Assembly (NCBI RefSeq): GCF_017921835.1
Contig: NZ_JAGEMN010000004.1
Location: 1-64,000, forward strand
Reading direction: 5' to 3'
Source of the DNA: Sporosarcina sp. 6E9
Lineage (GTDB): Bacteria; Bacillota; Bacilli; Bacillales_A; Planococcaceae
Length of the DNA stretch: 64,000 nucleotides
Positions 17,089 through 26,774 of the stretch are shown here, one piece after another. Within the stretch, counting starts at the first letter, position 1; each line of letters begins with the position of its first letter. Position numbers and translations under genes: made by a program. The notes beneath the pieces are model-generated. The model saw nothing but the letters and a program-made list of their open reading frames with translations, searched no databases and had not been told where the DNA came from.

Positions 17089-18285
17089 ATGGGTATTTTC
17101 GAGAAATTCATTAATCGACGTGAAACGCGGTCCATTAAATGGGATCGATTAGAAGAAGTTTATGGCATCGAAAATGCATCCGATATATTGCCAATGTGGA
17201 TTGCTGATATGGATTTTGCAGCGCCACAAGTTGTTATCGATGCGATGCAAGAAGTACTCGATCATGGGGTTTTTGGCTATTCATACATATGCGATGAATG
17301 TAAAGATGCGATTCGATCATGGCTTGAAGAACGGCATTCTTGGAAAACAGAGAATGAATGGATGCTATTTCATCATGGCGTTGTACCTGCGATTGCTACG
17401 GTTATTGAAACGTTTACCGTAGATGGAGATGGCATACTAATTACTCCGCCCGTCTATCCACCGTTTTTTCAAGTTCCGAAACTTATGGAGCGCACCATCG
17501 TTGAGTGTGTCATGATTGAAAAGGATCGAAATTATTCAATTGACTTTGTCGAATTTGAAAAAGCGCTTCAACAAAATGTGAAATTGTTTATCCTTTGTAA
17601 TCCACATAATCCTGGAGGGATTGTTTGGACAGAAGACGACCTTCTAAAAATTATTGAACTTTGTGCAAAATACGATGTTTTTATTTTATCCGATGAAATT
17701 CATGCAGATCTTGTATTCCCTGAACACCGACATATTGCATTGGCTTCAATTGCCGGTGAGGAAGCCCATAGAATTATCACATGCGTCGCGCCAACGAAGA
17801 CATTTAACCTGGCAGGCGTTCAAGCCGCGATAATGATTGCAACTGATCAAGCGGTTCGTTCAAAACTTGAACAAAATGCATTAGCGCACGGCCAGATGTC
17901 TCTTAGTCCTTTTGCCGCGGCTGCCGTGAAATCTGCTTATATGCAGGGCGGGCCATGGCTTTCTGAGCTTCTTGAGATAATTTCCGCGAATATGGACTAT
18001 GTGATTACGGAATTAGAAGAAGCGCTGCCAGGTATAAAAATAAACAAACCTCACGGGACATATTTATTGTGGATTGACTACCGCGGTACAGGACTTTCTG
18101 AAAAAGAGATGATGGACAAACTTTTAACTATAGGAAGGATTGCCCTGGAACCAGGTTCGAAATACGGTGAATCTGGCATTGGTTTTCTGCGCATGAACGT
18201 TGCATGTCCTTTTTCTACTGTTCAAAATGGCGTCCAACGAATCATTACTGCATTATCATATAAAAATGAGAACCTTCAATTTTGA
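17089..18285 (+). CDS. patB: MalY/PatB-type PLP-dependent C-S lyase (aminotransferase fold)
   Basis: A 398-residue fold-type I PLP enzyme, class I/II aminotransferase family, of the MalY/PatB branch that cleaves cystathionine-like C-S bonds. Marks: NPHNPGGIVWT, the DEIHADLVF aspartate pairing with the cofactor ring, the Schiff-base lysine in APTKTFNLAG, and the C-terminal substrate arginine in FLRMNVACP. AAAGGGGGAG sits upstream of ATG. In the family the reaction yields a thiol, pyruvate and ammonium; which substrate is used here is unknown. No methionine or cysteine riboswitch is visible upstream. Confidence 0.88.
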   Translation: MGIFEKFINRRETRSIKWDRLEEVYGIENASDILPMWIADMDFAAPQVVIDAMQEVLDHGVFGYSYICDECKDAIRSWLEERHSWKTENEWMLFHHGVVPAIATVIETFTVDGDGILITPPVYPPFFQVPKLMERTIVECVMIEKDRNYSIDFVEFEKALQQNVKLFILCNPHNPGGIVWTEDDLLKIIELCAKYDVFILSDEIHADLVFPEHRHIALASIAGEEAHRIITCVAPTKTFNLAGVQAAIMIATDQAVRSKLEQNALAHGQMSLSPFAAAAVKSAYMQGGPWLSELLEIISANMDYVITELEEALPGIKINKPHGTYLLWIDYRGTGLSEKEMMDKLLTIGRIALEPGSKYGESGIGFLRMNVACPFSTVQNGVQRIITALSYKNENLQF

Positions 18286-18302
18286 AGGTTCTCATTTTTT
18301 TT
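18263..18302. terminator. Terminator hairpin after patB, overlapping the small minus-strand gene
   Basis: AATGAGAACCTTCAA and TTGAAGGTTCTCATT form a long perfect stem with T9 on the plus strand. On the minus strand the stem lies over the last codons and stop of the small membrane protein and has AT-rich flanks, so it may work both ways. Confidence 0.85.
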
Positions 18303-18503
18303 TGCTTCGTTTTCTGCGCGGCGTTCACGCAGGATTCTTTCTTCAAGTTCTTTTGTCTCTTCTTCTTGTTTCTTGGAATTTCGACGAATCCAATTGAAGG
18401 TAAGGACTAAAAGAATCATGAAAAATATAAATGAAATTGCAGCAGGTATATATTCTGCTTTATCTTGTGGAAAGTAAAGGAACGGCATTAATAGAGCGTT
18501 CAT
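18276..18503 (-). CDS. Small membrane protein with charged coiled-coil tail, unknown function
   Basis: A 75-residue protein with one hydrophobic segment (about residues 19-38, AAISFIFFMILLVLTFNW) followed by a highly charged, probably coiled-coil tail rich in Glu, Lys and Arg. AGGAAG precedes the ATG. It lies 41 bases from the cyclophilin gene upstream of it and could be its last operon member, since the terminator overlaps its 3' end. I know no family name for it; it is likely real because the ribosome site, codon usage and position fit. Confidence 0.65.
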   Translation of the reverse strand: MNALLMPFLYFPQDKAEYIPAAISFIFFMILLVLTFNWIRRNSKKQEEETKELEERILRERRAENEAKKNENLQN

Positions 18504-18544
18504 TTACGTACACTTCCTTACTTAATTTATTTCACATGACTGGA

Positions 18545-19132
18545 TTACTTTTGTAGGATTTCGATTGATTCAATTGAAACATCTTCAACCGGCTTATCTT
18601 GTCGGCCTTTTTTTACTTTTGCAATTGTATCTACAACATCCATACCTTCAATTACTTGTCCAAAGACGGTATGTTTTTGGTCAAGATGTGGCGTTCCGCC
18701 TAGTTCTTCATAAGCGTCTGCGATTGCATCCGGCCATCCGCCTTTTTTCATTTGGTCAGCAGAGCTTGGTACGTCTGATGCGTGTACGATGAAAAATTGA
18801 CTTCCGTTTGTACCTGGTCCTGCATTTGCCATTGAAAGCGCACCTTTAAGGTTGAATAATTTCATCGAAAATTCATCTTCAAATGTATCGCCCCAAATGC
18901 TTTCTCCACCCATGCCTGTGCCTGTTGGATCGCCGCCTTGAATCATGAAATCTTCAATGACACGGTGAAATATAATACCGTTATAATAGCCGTTTTCAGC
19001 ATGCGTTAAAAAGTTTTCAACTGTTTTTGGCGCAATTTCTGGAAATAATTTAATTTTGATTGAGCCGAGTGTCGTGTTCATTACAACAAGTGCCTCGTTT
19101 GCCGCAACTTCGTTTGTTAATTGTGGATACAT
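18545..19132 (-). CDS. ppiB: Peptidyl-prolyl cis-trans isomerase, cyclophilin type (cytosolic)
   Basis: A 195-residue cyclophilin speeding proline isomerisation in folding proteins. The core has the family residues [19 protein letters not shown], the [19 protein letters not shown] stretch and the [14 protein letters not shown] stretch. No signal peptide, so cytosolic. AGGAGG precedes the ATG. It follows the lipoprotein cyclophilin by 12 bases and the two share most core residues, so they look like a tandem duplication within one transcript. Confidence 0.93.
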   Translation of the reverse strand: MYPQLTNEVAANEALVVMNTTLGSIKIKLFPEIAPKTVENFLTHAENGYYNGIIFHRVIEDFMIQGGDPTGTGMGGESIWGDTFEDEFSMKLFNLKGALSMANAGPGTNGSQFFIVHASDVPSSADQMKKGGWPDAIADAYEELGGTPHLDQKHTVFGQVIEGMDVVDTIAKVKKGRQDKPVEDVSIESIEILQK

Positions 19133-19144
19133 TGTTATTGCCTC

Positions 19145-19834
19145 CTATTTTTCCGTAAGAATTTCGATTGATTCAATAATAATATCTTCAATCGGTCGTG
19201 TGTCATTTGCTTCTGCTTTTGCAATTTTATCAACTGTGTCCATTCCTTCAATCACTTGACCAAATACAGTGTGGGAATGATCGAGATGCGGTGTGCCGCC
19301 CATACTTTCATAGGCTTCGCGAATTTCATCAGAATAAACCAAGTCTTTTTCCTGTTCAAGCGCAGCTTCGTCTACATCAGTTTTCTGTACAATGAAAAAC
19401 TGGCTCCCATTTGTATTCTTTCCAGCGTTTGCCATTGAAAGCGCTCCGCGGAAATGAAAAACTGAATCTGAAAACTCATCTTCAAATGAATCTCCGTAAA
19501 TACTTTCCCCGCCCGCACCTGTTCCGGTCGGATCACCGCCTTGAATCATGAATTCGTCCATTACGCGGTGAAATATTACACCATCATAATAGCCTTCCTT
19601 TGCATGTGTCAAGAAGTTTTCAACCGTTTTTGGTGCAATGTCTGGAAAGAGTTTGATCTTAATCTGGCCAAGGGTTGTGTTTATCGCAACAACTTCTTCA
19701 TTATCCGCTACTTCTGTTGATAGTTGCGGATAGCCATCCACTTCTTTTGTTTGTTCCTTATCAGTTCCTGTACCGCAAGCGGATAGGACGAGAAGTAACA
19801 AGACTGTTAGTAGAAGTAAGGAATATTTTCTCAT
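19145..19834 (-). CDS. Peptidyl-prolyl cis-trans isomerase, cyclophilin-type lipoprotein
   Basis: A 229-residue cyclophilin with a lipoprotein signal peptide (basic start, long leucine run, lipobox LSAC at about residue 20), so anchored outside the membrane. The catalytic core repeats that of its neighbour ([39 protein letters not shown]). A Thr/Lys/Glu-rich linker follows the lipid cysteine. I prefer ATG at 19834 with GGTGA at good spacing over a TTG two codons earlier. Probably acts on exported proteins at the membrane-wall interface; most Bacillus species use parvulin-type PrsA for this, so the role is inferred. Confidence 0.9.
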   Translation of the reverse strand: MRKYSLLLLTVLLLLVLSACGTGTDKEQTKEVDGYPQLSTEVADNEEVVAINTTLGQIKIKLFPDIAPKTVENFLTHAKEGYYDGVIFHRVMDEFMIQGGDPTGTGAGGESIYGDSFEDEFSDSVFHFRGALSMANAGKNTNGSQFFIVQKTDVDEAALEQEKDLVYSDEIREAYESMGGTPHLDHSHTVFGQVIEGMDTVDKIAKAEANDTRPIEDIIIESIEILTEK

Positions 19835-19962
19835 TAGCAATCACCATGTTTACTCTACCATATTCACTTTCAAATTTCGATTATAAAGCAAATGCTTTCT
19901 TCGGGTTTCGAAGTGTTTTATACTTGAAAATAAGCACGATTAATGAAAGAAGGTTTATGGAC

Positions 19963-21186
19963 ATGGATGTACTAAAAAGAAACTTCATCATTATGTGGGT
20001 CTGCAATTTTCTCGTTGCTGGAACAACGACGATGATAATGCCATTCCTTTCCTTATATATCGACACGTTTGGCGATCATTCTGCTGCTTATGTTCAAAAA
20101 TGGTCCGGTCTTATTTTCGGTGCAACATTTATTACTGCCTTTATTATGTCGCCAGTTTGGGGAAGGATAGCAGATAAGCACGGCTTTAAACCTATATTAA
20201 TTATTAATGGGCTTGGACTTGCTACATCGATTTTCTTAATGAGTTTCGTGCAGACCGTTGAAACCTTTTTTATTTTAAGGCTTGTGATGGGAATTGTAAC
20301 CGGTTTTATCCCTACCTCTTTGGCGTTTATTTCATCCCAAACAGCTAGGAATGAAGCTGGTAAAATGCTAGGTACATTGCAAATGGGAAGTGTTTCGGGG
20401 ATGCTCTTTGGCCCCATGTTTGGTGGTCTACTAGCGGATGCTTTTGGTTTTCAATATACATTTATCATTACAGCGATATCAATTACAACTGCGACAATTA
20501 TCGTCCTATTTGGGATAAAAGAACAAATTCGCGTGAAAAGTAAACGTGCAATTAGCTATACGCGAAAAGCAATTGTAGGCGGCATTTTCCGCCATCGGTT
20601 GATGCTAACAATCATGTTGGTTACGACGATTATTCAAATCGCGAACTTCAGTATCCAACCTCTTCTCTCTCTTTATGTTGCTGAATTAACGAATGCAAAA
20701 GATGTAGCTTTTCTTGCTGGTGTTACATTTAGCGCGGCAGGACTTGGTAATTTATTGTTCGCCAGATTTTGGGGTCGCCTTGGCGATGATATTGGCTATG
20801 AGAAAGTCTTGTCGGTCCTTTTACTTCTATCTTTTATATTTGTCATCCCCCAGGCATTTGTAACAGAATTATGGCAGCTCATTATTTGTCGTTTGTTATT
20901 CGGAATTGCCGTCGGCGGAATGATCCCTATCACTACTGCGCTTATCAGAAGGGATGCGCCTGTCAATATCCAAGGAGAAATGATGGGATACAATACGAGT
21001 TTTAGATTCCTTGGTAATATTATCGGTCCGATGTTTGGTGGTATTGTGAGTGGGTTTATCGGCATCTCTTCGGTATTTATTGTTACCTCTTCACTATTTC
21101 TTGTGGCATTTACATTCCTTTATCTGGCTAAACGAAAACCCGGGCAGGATTTTGAAGCTACTCTCGCCGCTAAAAATAACGGTTGA
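19963..21186 (+). CDS. MFS multidrug exporter (MdtG-like, DHA1 family)
   Basis: A 407-residue major facilitator with 12 hydrophobic segments. The DHA1-type motif A reads GRIADKHGFK after the second helix, and the N-terminal half closely follows E. coli MdtG (MPFLSLYIDTFG, GPMFGGLLADAFGF). A second motif-A-like sequence GRLGDDIGYEK starts the C-terminal half. AAGAAGG lies nine bases before the chosen ATG; ATG two codons earlier is too close to it. The reading frame stays open far upstream without a ribosome site, which I discount. Likely proton-driven efflux of drugs; substrate unknown. Confidence 0.9.
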   Translation: MDVLKRNFIIMWVCNFLVAGTTTMIMPFLSLYIDTFGDHSAAYVQKWSGLIFGATFITAFIMSPVWGRIADKHGFKPILIINGLGLATSIFLMSFVQTVETFFILRLVMGIVTGFIPTSLAFISSQTARNEAGKMLGTLQMGSVSGMLFGPMFGGLLADAFGFQYTFIITAISITTATIIVLFGIKEQIRVKSKRAISYTRKAIVGGIFRHRLMLTIMLVTTIIQIANFSIQPLLSLYVAELTNAKDVAFLAGVTFSAAGLGNLLFARFWGRLGDDIGYEKVLSVLLLLSFIFVIPQAFVTELWQLIICRLLFGIAVGGMIPITTALIRRDAPVNIQGEMMGYNTSFRFLGNIIGPMFGGIVSGFIGISSVFIVTSSLFLVAFTFLYLAKRKPGQDFEATLAAKNNG

Positions 21187-21365
21187 ATCGTGCTATCTCA
21201 CAAATTTTACAGTAAAACGAAAAATTCTTTCGCGTCCATACATATAAGAAGACAGTTGTCCGCTTATAGGAATCTTGCGAGTCACCCATGCAAATCAAGA
21301 TAAATTACGTTATACTTTTAACGATGTTTTGAATTACGTTTTATTCATTTTGGAGGAGGATTTCA

Positions 21366-23786
21366 TTGGAATTCGTATTATTAATATTTCTGCCGTTGCT
21401 GGCTGCTGTTTTCGTTCCGATCCTTTTTAAAAAGCTGAAATCTATACATACAGGATGGTTCGTTCTGCTTGTCCCGGTCGTTTTGTTCATTTACTACTTA
21501 AGCTTTCTAAAAATGACTATGAATGGCAATGTCGCCATTTCTGAAATACCATGGATTCCTTCGCTCGACATTTCATTTGTCTCCTATATTGATGGGCTCA
21601 GTCTTCTGTTCTCCCTTCTGATAACGGGTATTGGGGCTCTTGTCGTGCTTTATTCGATCTTTTATCTTGATAAAAATCGAGAGAAGTTGAATAACTTTTA
21701 TGTGTATTTACTAATGTTTATGACTGCAATGCTAGGAATTGTGCAGTCTGATCATGTCATAACGCTTTATTTATTTTGGGAATTGACCTCGATTTCTTCA
21801 TTTTTACTAATTGGATATTGGTATACGAGAGATCGTTCACGGTTTGGTGCATTGAAATCGATGCTAATAACGATTTTTGGTGGACTCATGATGCTTGGTG
21901 GATTTGTTCTTCTCTCGATTATGGGAGACACTTACTCAATTCGAGAAATGATTACCAATTCGGCAGCAATATTCGAACATGAGTATTTCATACTTGCACT
22001 CGTTTTAGTATTGCTTGGAGCTTTTACAAAATCAGCTCAATTTCCGTTTTACATTTGGTTGCCTGACGCGATGGAAGCTCCTACGCCAGTGAGTGCATAC
22101 CTTCACTCTGCAACCATGGTTAAAGCTGGTCTTTATCTCGTTGCTCGGTTTACTCCGGTTTTTGCTGCATCTGAGGTTTGGATATGGCTCGTTACTGGAA
22201 TTGGTCTGCTCACCCTTTTCTGGGGATCGTTTTTTGCTGTAAAACAGACGGATTTAAAGGCAATTCTTGCTTTCTCGACAGTCAGCCAACTTGGCTTAAT
22301 CATGTCACTACTCGGCGCAAGCGCAGTTTCTTATCATGTTGAAGGTGAGAATGCCGCATTATTCAAGTTTGCTGCCTTTGCTGCGATTTTCCATTTGCTT
22401 AATCATGCGATGTTTAAAGGTAGTCTTTTCATGGTAGCAGGAATCGTCGATCACCAAACAGGTACACGAGATATAAGAAAACTTGGCGGTTTAATGAGTA
22501 TTATGCCAATCAGTTTCACAGTGGCCTTTATCGGATCTATGTCGATGGCTGGTCTACCACCGTTTGGCGGTTTTCTAAGTAAGGAACTATTCTTCACTTC
22601 GATGATTGCATTACCTAAATTTGAATTGTTCAACTTTGCCACATGGGGTATGGTTTTCCCGATACTTGCATGGGTTGCAAGCGTCTTTACGTTTGTCTAT
22701 AGTTTCTATTTCGTTTTCAAAACGTTTACTGGCAAGAAGAAAACTGAACTTTTACCGATTCAACCGAAAGAGGCGTCATTGGGAATGCTCATTTCCCCAA
22801 TCCTTCTTGCAACTGTTGTAGTCGTTATTTTCTTCATCCCAAACCTAATTGGAAAGGCATTCGTTAGCCCTGCTGTTGTTGCCACGCAATCGGATTTGTT
22901 TACTCATCCCGATGAAGTCGGCGTTCATATCAAGGCTTGGCACGGCCCATTAGCAACTGAACTTCTTATGACGTTGGGTGTCATTGGAATTGGATTACTT
23001 CTGTTCTTAACAATGGCCAGATGGCAAAAATTATACGATATACAACCACAATATTTTTCATTAAATGCGTTATACGACTCCTTACTGACCTTCGGAGAAG
23101 TGGGTATGAATCGATTATCACGCTTTTATATGACGGGGTTAATACGTACGTATTTGATTTATATGTTTTCGTTTATTGTTTTAATCACAACCGCAACCTT
23201 ATTTATACAAGACGCATTTGTTGTCGATATGGATAGTTTCGCAAAGATAAATGCGTATGGTGTGATGACTGCAATCATACTAATTCTTGCAGTTTGCATG
23301 GTTTTATTCGCTAAGACACGACTAGGGGCAATTATTGCGCTAGGTGCTGTTGGTTATTCCGTCGCTTTGTTTTTTGTCATCTTTAAAGCACCCGATCTTG
23401 CGTTGACGCAACTTGTCATTGAAACAGTTTCGGTCGCATTGTTCTTGTTGGCATTTCATCATTTACCTGAGGTAAAAAGACATGGTGAAACCAGGAAGTT
23501 TCGTCTAGGTAACTTTATTATTGCGGCGGCTGTTGGAATTATGATTACATTAGTCGCGTTATCTGCACATTCACAAAAGCTGATTCCAGAGTCTATCTCT
23601 CAGTATTATAAAGATACGGTGTTTACAGAGGCGGCCGGTGGAAATATCGTGAACGTCATCCTTGTGGATTATCGTGGATTTGATACATTGTTTGAAATTG
23701 GCGTATTAGCAATTGCAGGTATCGGTGTTTATAGCATGATTCGTTTAAGATTGTCGAGAAAGGAGAATTCTGATGAAAGCAAATGA
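21366..23786 (+). CDS. mrpA: Mrp Na+/H+ antiporter subunit A
   Basis: An 806-residue membrane protein, the largest subunit of the multi-subunit Mrp antiporter, related to complex I subunit NuoL. Core marks: LYLFWELTSISSFLLIGYW, DAMEAPTPVSAYLHSATMVKAG, and HLLNHAMFKGSLFM (functional lysines and glutamates). The C-terminal quarter has the extra helices specific for MrpA (FKAPDLALTQLVIETVSVAL). The start is TTG with TGGAGGAGG upstream. First of seven genes. The product helps hold cytosolic pH and Na+ at high pH or salinity. Confidence 0.96.
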   Translation: MEFVLLIFLPLLAAVFVPILFKKLKSIHTGWFVLLVPVVLFIYYLSFLKMTMNGNVAISEIPWIPSLDISFVSYIDGLSLLFSLLITGIGALVVLYSIFYLDKNREKLNNFYVYLLMFMTAMLGIVQSDHVITLYLFWELTSISSFLLIGYWYTRDRSRFGALKSMLITIFGGLMMLGGFVLLSIMGDTYSIREMITNSAAIFEHEYFILALVLVLLGAFTKSAQFPFYIWLPDAMEAPTPVSAYLHSATMVKAGLYLVARFTPVFAASEVWIWLVTGIGLLTLFWGSFFAVKQTDLKAILAFSTVSQLGLIMSLLGASAVSYHVEGENAALFKFAAFAAIFHLLNHAMFKGSLFMVAGIVDHQTGTRDIRKLGGLMSIMPISFTVAFIGSMSMAGLPPFGGFLSKELFFTSMIALPKFELFNFATWGMVFPILAWVASVFTFVYSFYFVFKTFTGKKKTELLPIQPKEASLGMLISPILLATVVVVIFFIPNLIGKAFVSPAVVATQSDLFTHPDEVGVHIKAWHGPLATELLMTLGVIGIGLLLFLTMARWQKLYDIQPQYFSLNALYDSLLTFGEVGMNRLSRFYMTGLIRTYLIYMFSFIVLITTATLFIQDAFVVDMDSFAKINAYGVMTAIILILAVCMVLFAKTRLGAIIALGAVGYSVALFFVIFKAPDLALTQLVIETVSVALFLLAFHHLPEVKRHGETRKFRLGNFIIAAAVGIMITLVALSAHSQKLIPESISQYYKDTVFTEAAGGNIVNVILVDYRGFDTLFEIGVLAIAGIGVYSMIRLRLSRKENSDESK

Positions 23787-24195
23787 TGTTATCTTGCAGA
23801 CCGCAACGAAGGTTGTGTTCTTTATCATATTTCTTTTTTCGGTTCATATTTTCTTTGCTGGACATTTTGCTCCAGGAGGCGGCTTCGTTGGAGGGCTTCT
23901 TACAACGGCAGCAATCGTTCTATTATTGCTGGCTTTCGATCTAAAAACCGTACAAGAATCACTGCCGTTTAATTTCATGATTGTTGTAGCGATTGGTTTG
24001 CTTTTAGCGCTGGGCACAGCGGCTGGTTCAATCTTGTTTGATGTCCCGTTCTTCACACATGCATTTGATGATTTTAATTTACCGCTTTTCGGGGTTTCTT
24101 CACTACACACAGCTATGATTTTTGACGCTGGTGTTTACTTGGTGGTAGTCGGATCTACGATTACGATGATTCAAGCGATTGGAGGAGATTCGTAA
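23773..24195 (+). CDS. mrpB: Mrp Na+/H+ antiporter subunit B
   Basis: A 140-residue protein with four hydrophobic segments, the MnhB family. The typical loop HFAPGGGFVGGLL lies between the first and second helices. It overlaps mrpA by 14 bases and touches mrpC by one base, so translation is probably coupled. AAAGGAG precedes the ATG. An essential part of the antiporter complex. Confidence 0.95.
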   Translation: MKANDVILQTATKVVFFIIFLFSVHIFFAGHFAPGGGFVGGLLTTAAIVLLLLAFDLKTVQESLPFNFMIVVAIGLLLALGTAAGSILFDVPFFTHAFDDFNLPLFGVSSLHTAMIFDAGVYLVVVGSTITMIQAIGGDS

Positions 24196-24536
24196 TGGAA
24201 TTTGTAATGTCGATTGTAATCGGCATCTTATTTATGGCGGCCGTTTACTTAATTTTATCAAGAAGCTTATTGCGAATAATCCTCGGAACTGGTCTTCTAA
24301 GTCATGGTGCTCATTTATTAATCTTAACAATGGGTGGTTTAGGTGGTTCAGCTCCTCCTGTTTTGGTTGATGGCGTAACCGATTTAGTTGACCCACTACC
24401 GCAAGCGCTAATTTTGACCGCGATTGTGATTAGCTTCGGTGTCACGGCGTTTATGCTCGTACTATTTTATCGGACATATGAAGAACATAAAACCGACAAC
24501 ATGAATCTTATGAAGGGAAATGACGAACATGATTAA
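24195..24536 (+). CDS. mrpC: Mrp Na+/H+ antiporter subunit C
   Basis: A 113-residue, three-helix protein related to NuoK of complex I (LSRSLLRIILGTGLLSHGAHLLIL, then DPLPQALILTAIVISFGVTAF). Start overlaps the mrpB stop as TAATG. GGAGGAG is inside the end of mrpB. Usual length for the family. Confidence 0.95.
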   Translation: MEFVMSIVIGILFMAAVYLILSRSLLRIILGTGLLSHGAHLLILTMGGLGGSAPPVLVDGVTDLVDPLPQALILTAIVISFGVTAFMLVLFYRTYEEHKTDNMNLMKGNDEHD

Positions 24537-26010
24537 TCTTTTAGTATTTCCAATCATTTTGCCGTTTTTCTTCGCGATTGTTCTGCTCTTTTTTAGAGAG
24601 AATGTCCGAATGCAAAGGATTGTCACCGTAATTGGTTTAGCATTAAGTTTCATATCCGCACTTATGTTGCTGTCAAAAGTAAAGTCTGACGGTGTGCAGG
24701 CATTAACACTAGGTAGTTGGCCAGCACCATTCGGTATTACAATGGTTTCGGATATGATTTCTATATTACTTGTCACAACTTCAATTCTAATTACGTTTTT
24801 CGTCGTTATTTACAGTTTTTCGGCGATTGATACGGAACGAGAAAAGTTCTATTATTATCCATCAATTCTTTTTATGTTAACTGGTGTTAATGGTGCTTTT
24901 ACGACAGGTGATATTTTCAATATGTTCGTCTTCTTTGAAGTATTACTAATAGCCTCTTATGTGCTAATTGTACTTGGCGGCGAAAAAAAGCAACTTCGTG
25001 AATCCATAAAATATGTACTCGTCAACGTTATTTCGTCTGCATTATTCGTTGTCGCTATCGCACTATTATACTCGGTGGTCGGTACTGTAAATATGGCGGA
25101 TATTGCAGTGAAAATCACGGAAATTGGACAACCTGGTATTGTCACCGTAATCGCTGTATTATTTCTACTTGTTTTCGGAATTAAAGGGGCTTTGTTTCCA
25201 CTGTACTTTTGGTTACCTGGTTCCTATGCGGCACCGCCGATGCCCGTGTTGGCGCTTTTCGGAACATTACTGACAAAAGTCGGCATTTATGCAATTACGC
25301 GTACATATACCTTGTTCTTCATCCACGATTTGGCGACTACACATGAGTTACTTTTAGTATTATCGCTCATTACAATCGTTGCAGGATGCATTGGCGCTTT
25401 GGCTTATTTTGACTTGAAACAAATTATGATTTACAACATTATCATTACTGTTGGCGTCATTTTGTTCGGTGTCGCGCAAATGAATAAAGCTGGTATGGAA
25501 GGCGCTATGTTTTATTTAATACATGACATGCTTATTAAAGGGGCTTTGTTTCTTCTAATCGGTATCATCATTACGATTACCGGAACATCGAGTTTACGGA
25601 AAATGGGCGGATTAATGAAAACCTATCCCTCATTAGGCTGGATGTACTTAATCGCTGCATTGGGACTTGCGGGGATTCCCCCGTTAAGTGGGTTTGTGGC
25701 AAAGCTTCTTATTGTTAAAGGCGCATTTGAATCTGGAAACGTTTGGGGAAGTATTATTATTCTTGCTTCTAGTTTAATTGTATTATTATCTGTCATGCGT
25801 ATATTCATCTACGCATTTTGGGGCAAGCCTGTAGAATTACCTGTAGCAAAAAGTGATTCTTATCAAAAAATGATGATTCCTGCGGTTCTGTTGGTCGTCT
25901 TATCCATTGCCTATGGAATCGGATCAGAGTGGCTTGTACCTTATATGACAGATGCCGCGGATGTATTATTAAACCCGTCTATTTATATTGACGCGGTGTT
26001 AAAGGAGTAG
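24529..26010 (+). CDS. mrpD: Mrp Na+/H+ antiporter subunit D
   Basis: A 493-residue, 14-helix proton-translocating type subunit related to complex I NuoM/NuoN. Marks: FVFFEVLLIASYVLIVLGG, PLYFWLPGSYAAPP and the MFYLIHDMLIKGALFL segment with its key lysine. I take the ATG at 24529 (AAGGG upstream at long spacing); one three codons earlier is too close to that site. It overlaps the last codons of mrpC by eight bases. Confidence 0.95.
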   Translation: MINLLVFPIILPFFFAIVLLFFRENVRMQRIVTVIGLALSFISALMLLSKVKSDGVQALTLGSWPAPFGITMVSDMISILLVTTSILITFFVVIYSFSAIDTEREKFYYYPSILFMLTGVNGAFTTGDIFNMFVFFEVLLIASYVLIVLGGEKKQLRESIKYVLVNVISSALFVVAIALLYSVVGTVNMADIAVKITEIGQPGIVTVIAVLFLLVFGIKGALFPLYFWLPGSYAAPPMPVLALFGTLLTKVGIYAITRTYTLFFIHDLATTHELLLVLSLITIVAGCIGALAYFDLKQIMIYNIIITVGVILFGVAQMNKAGMEGAMFYLIHDMLIKGALFLLIGIIITITGTSSLRKMGGLMKTYPSLGWMYLIAALGLAGIPPLSGFVAKLLIVKGAFESGNVWGSIIILASSLIVLLSVMRIFIYAFWGKPVELPVAKSDSYQKMMIPAVLLVVLSIAYGIGSEWLVPYMTDAADVLLNPSIYIDAVLKE

Positions 26011-26016
26011 ATGACG

Positions 26017-26496
26017 ATGGCTTTCCAAATACTGTTGAACTTTTTCATCGCGATTGTCTGGATGTTCTTAAGCTCATCGGCGACAGCTACCACATTCGTC
26101 ATTGGCTATTTAATCGGGTTTATACTCCTGTTTGTGATGAGAAGATTTTTTACTGAACGACTTTATATTGATCGAGTCTGGGCAGCGTTTAAGCTAACTG
26201 TAATCTTTATAAAAGAATTAGTGCTCTCTAATATTTCAGTTCTGTTACTCGTTATTCGTCCAAAATTGGATCTTAAACCAAGATTTTTTGCCCTACCGAC
26301 AGAGCTAGAGCGCGATTGGGAAATTACATTGCTTTCAAGTTTAATCACATTAACACCTGGTACGGTTGTCGTCCATGTTTCTGATGACCAACGCGTGTTA
26401 TACGTCCATGCCATCGATGCAGATGATGTTGATGATGCAATTCACTCGATTAAAAATACATTTGAAAAAGCGATTAAGGAGGTGAGCCGTCCATGA
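26017..26496 (+). CDS. mrpE: Mrp Na+/H+ antiporter subunit E
   Basis: A 159-residue MnhE family protein with membrane helices at the N-terminus and a cytosolic C-terminal half (LLSSLITLTPGTVVVHVS is typical). The ATG at 26017 gives MAFQILLNFFIA, matching known MrpE starts, with AAAGGAG nine bases upstream; ATG two codons earlier is an alternative. It follows mrpD directly. Confidence 0.94.
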   Translation: MAFQILLNFFIAIVWMFLSSSATATTFVIGYLIGFILLFVMRRFFTERLYIDRVWAAFKLTVIFIKELVLSNISVLLLVIRPKLDLKPRFFALPTELERDWEITLLSSLITLTPGTVVVHVSDDQRVLYVHAIDADDVDDAIHSIKNTFEKAIKEVSRP

Positions 26497-26774
26497 TGAC
26501 TTTTATTTGGATTTCTTTGTTGATTGTCATTTTATCGATGGTCGGTCTCCTTTATCGTATTTTCCAGGGTCCGTCAGTACCAGATCGGTTAGTTGCTTTG
26601 GATGCAATCGGCGTTATGTTTATCTCGGCAACAGCCTTATTATCCGTATTATTTGAGACAGAACTGTTTCTAGATGTAATTTTACTGCTAGCAGTCTTGT
26701 CCTTTATCGGAACTGTGAGTTTTTCCAAATTCATCGAGAAAGGAGAGATAATCGAGCGTGACCGTAATAGCTAA
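26493..26774 (+). CDS. mrpF: Mrp Na+/H+ antiporter subunit F
   Basis: A 93-residue three-helix protein of the MnhF family (RIFQGPSVPDRLVALDAIGV is the signature loop). AAGGAGGTG precedes two adjacent ATG codons; the first overlaps the mrpE stop as ATGA. In B. subtilis this subunit has also been tied to bile salt (cholate) export; that is family knowledge, not visible here. Confidence 0.94.
   Translation: MMTFIWISLLIVILSMVGLLYRIFQGPSVPDRLVALDAIGVMFISATALLSVLFETELFLDVILLLAVLSFIGTVSFSKFIEKGEIIERDRNS

Noticed and set aside
19675-19962. N-terminal extension of the MFS exporter by 96 codons
   Set aside because: The extra part reads opposite to the lipoprotein gene, has no ribosome site, and MFS homology begins at the ATG near 19963.
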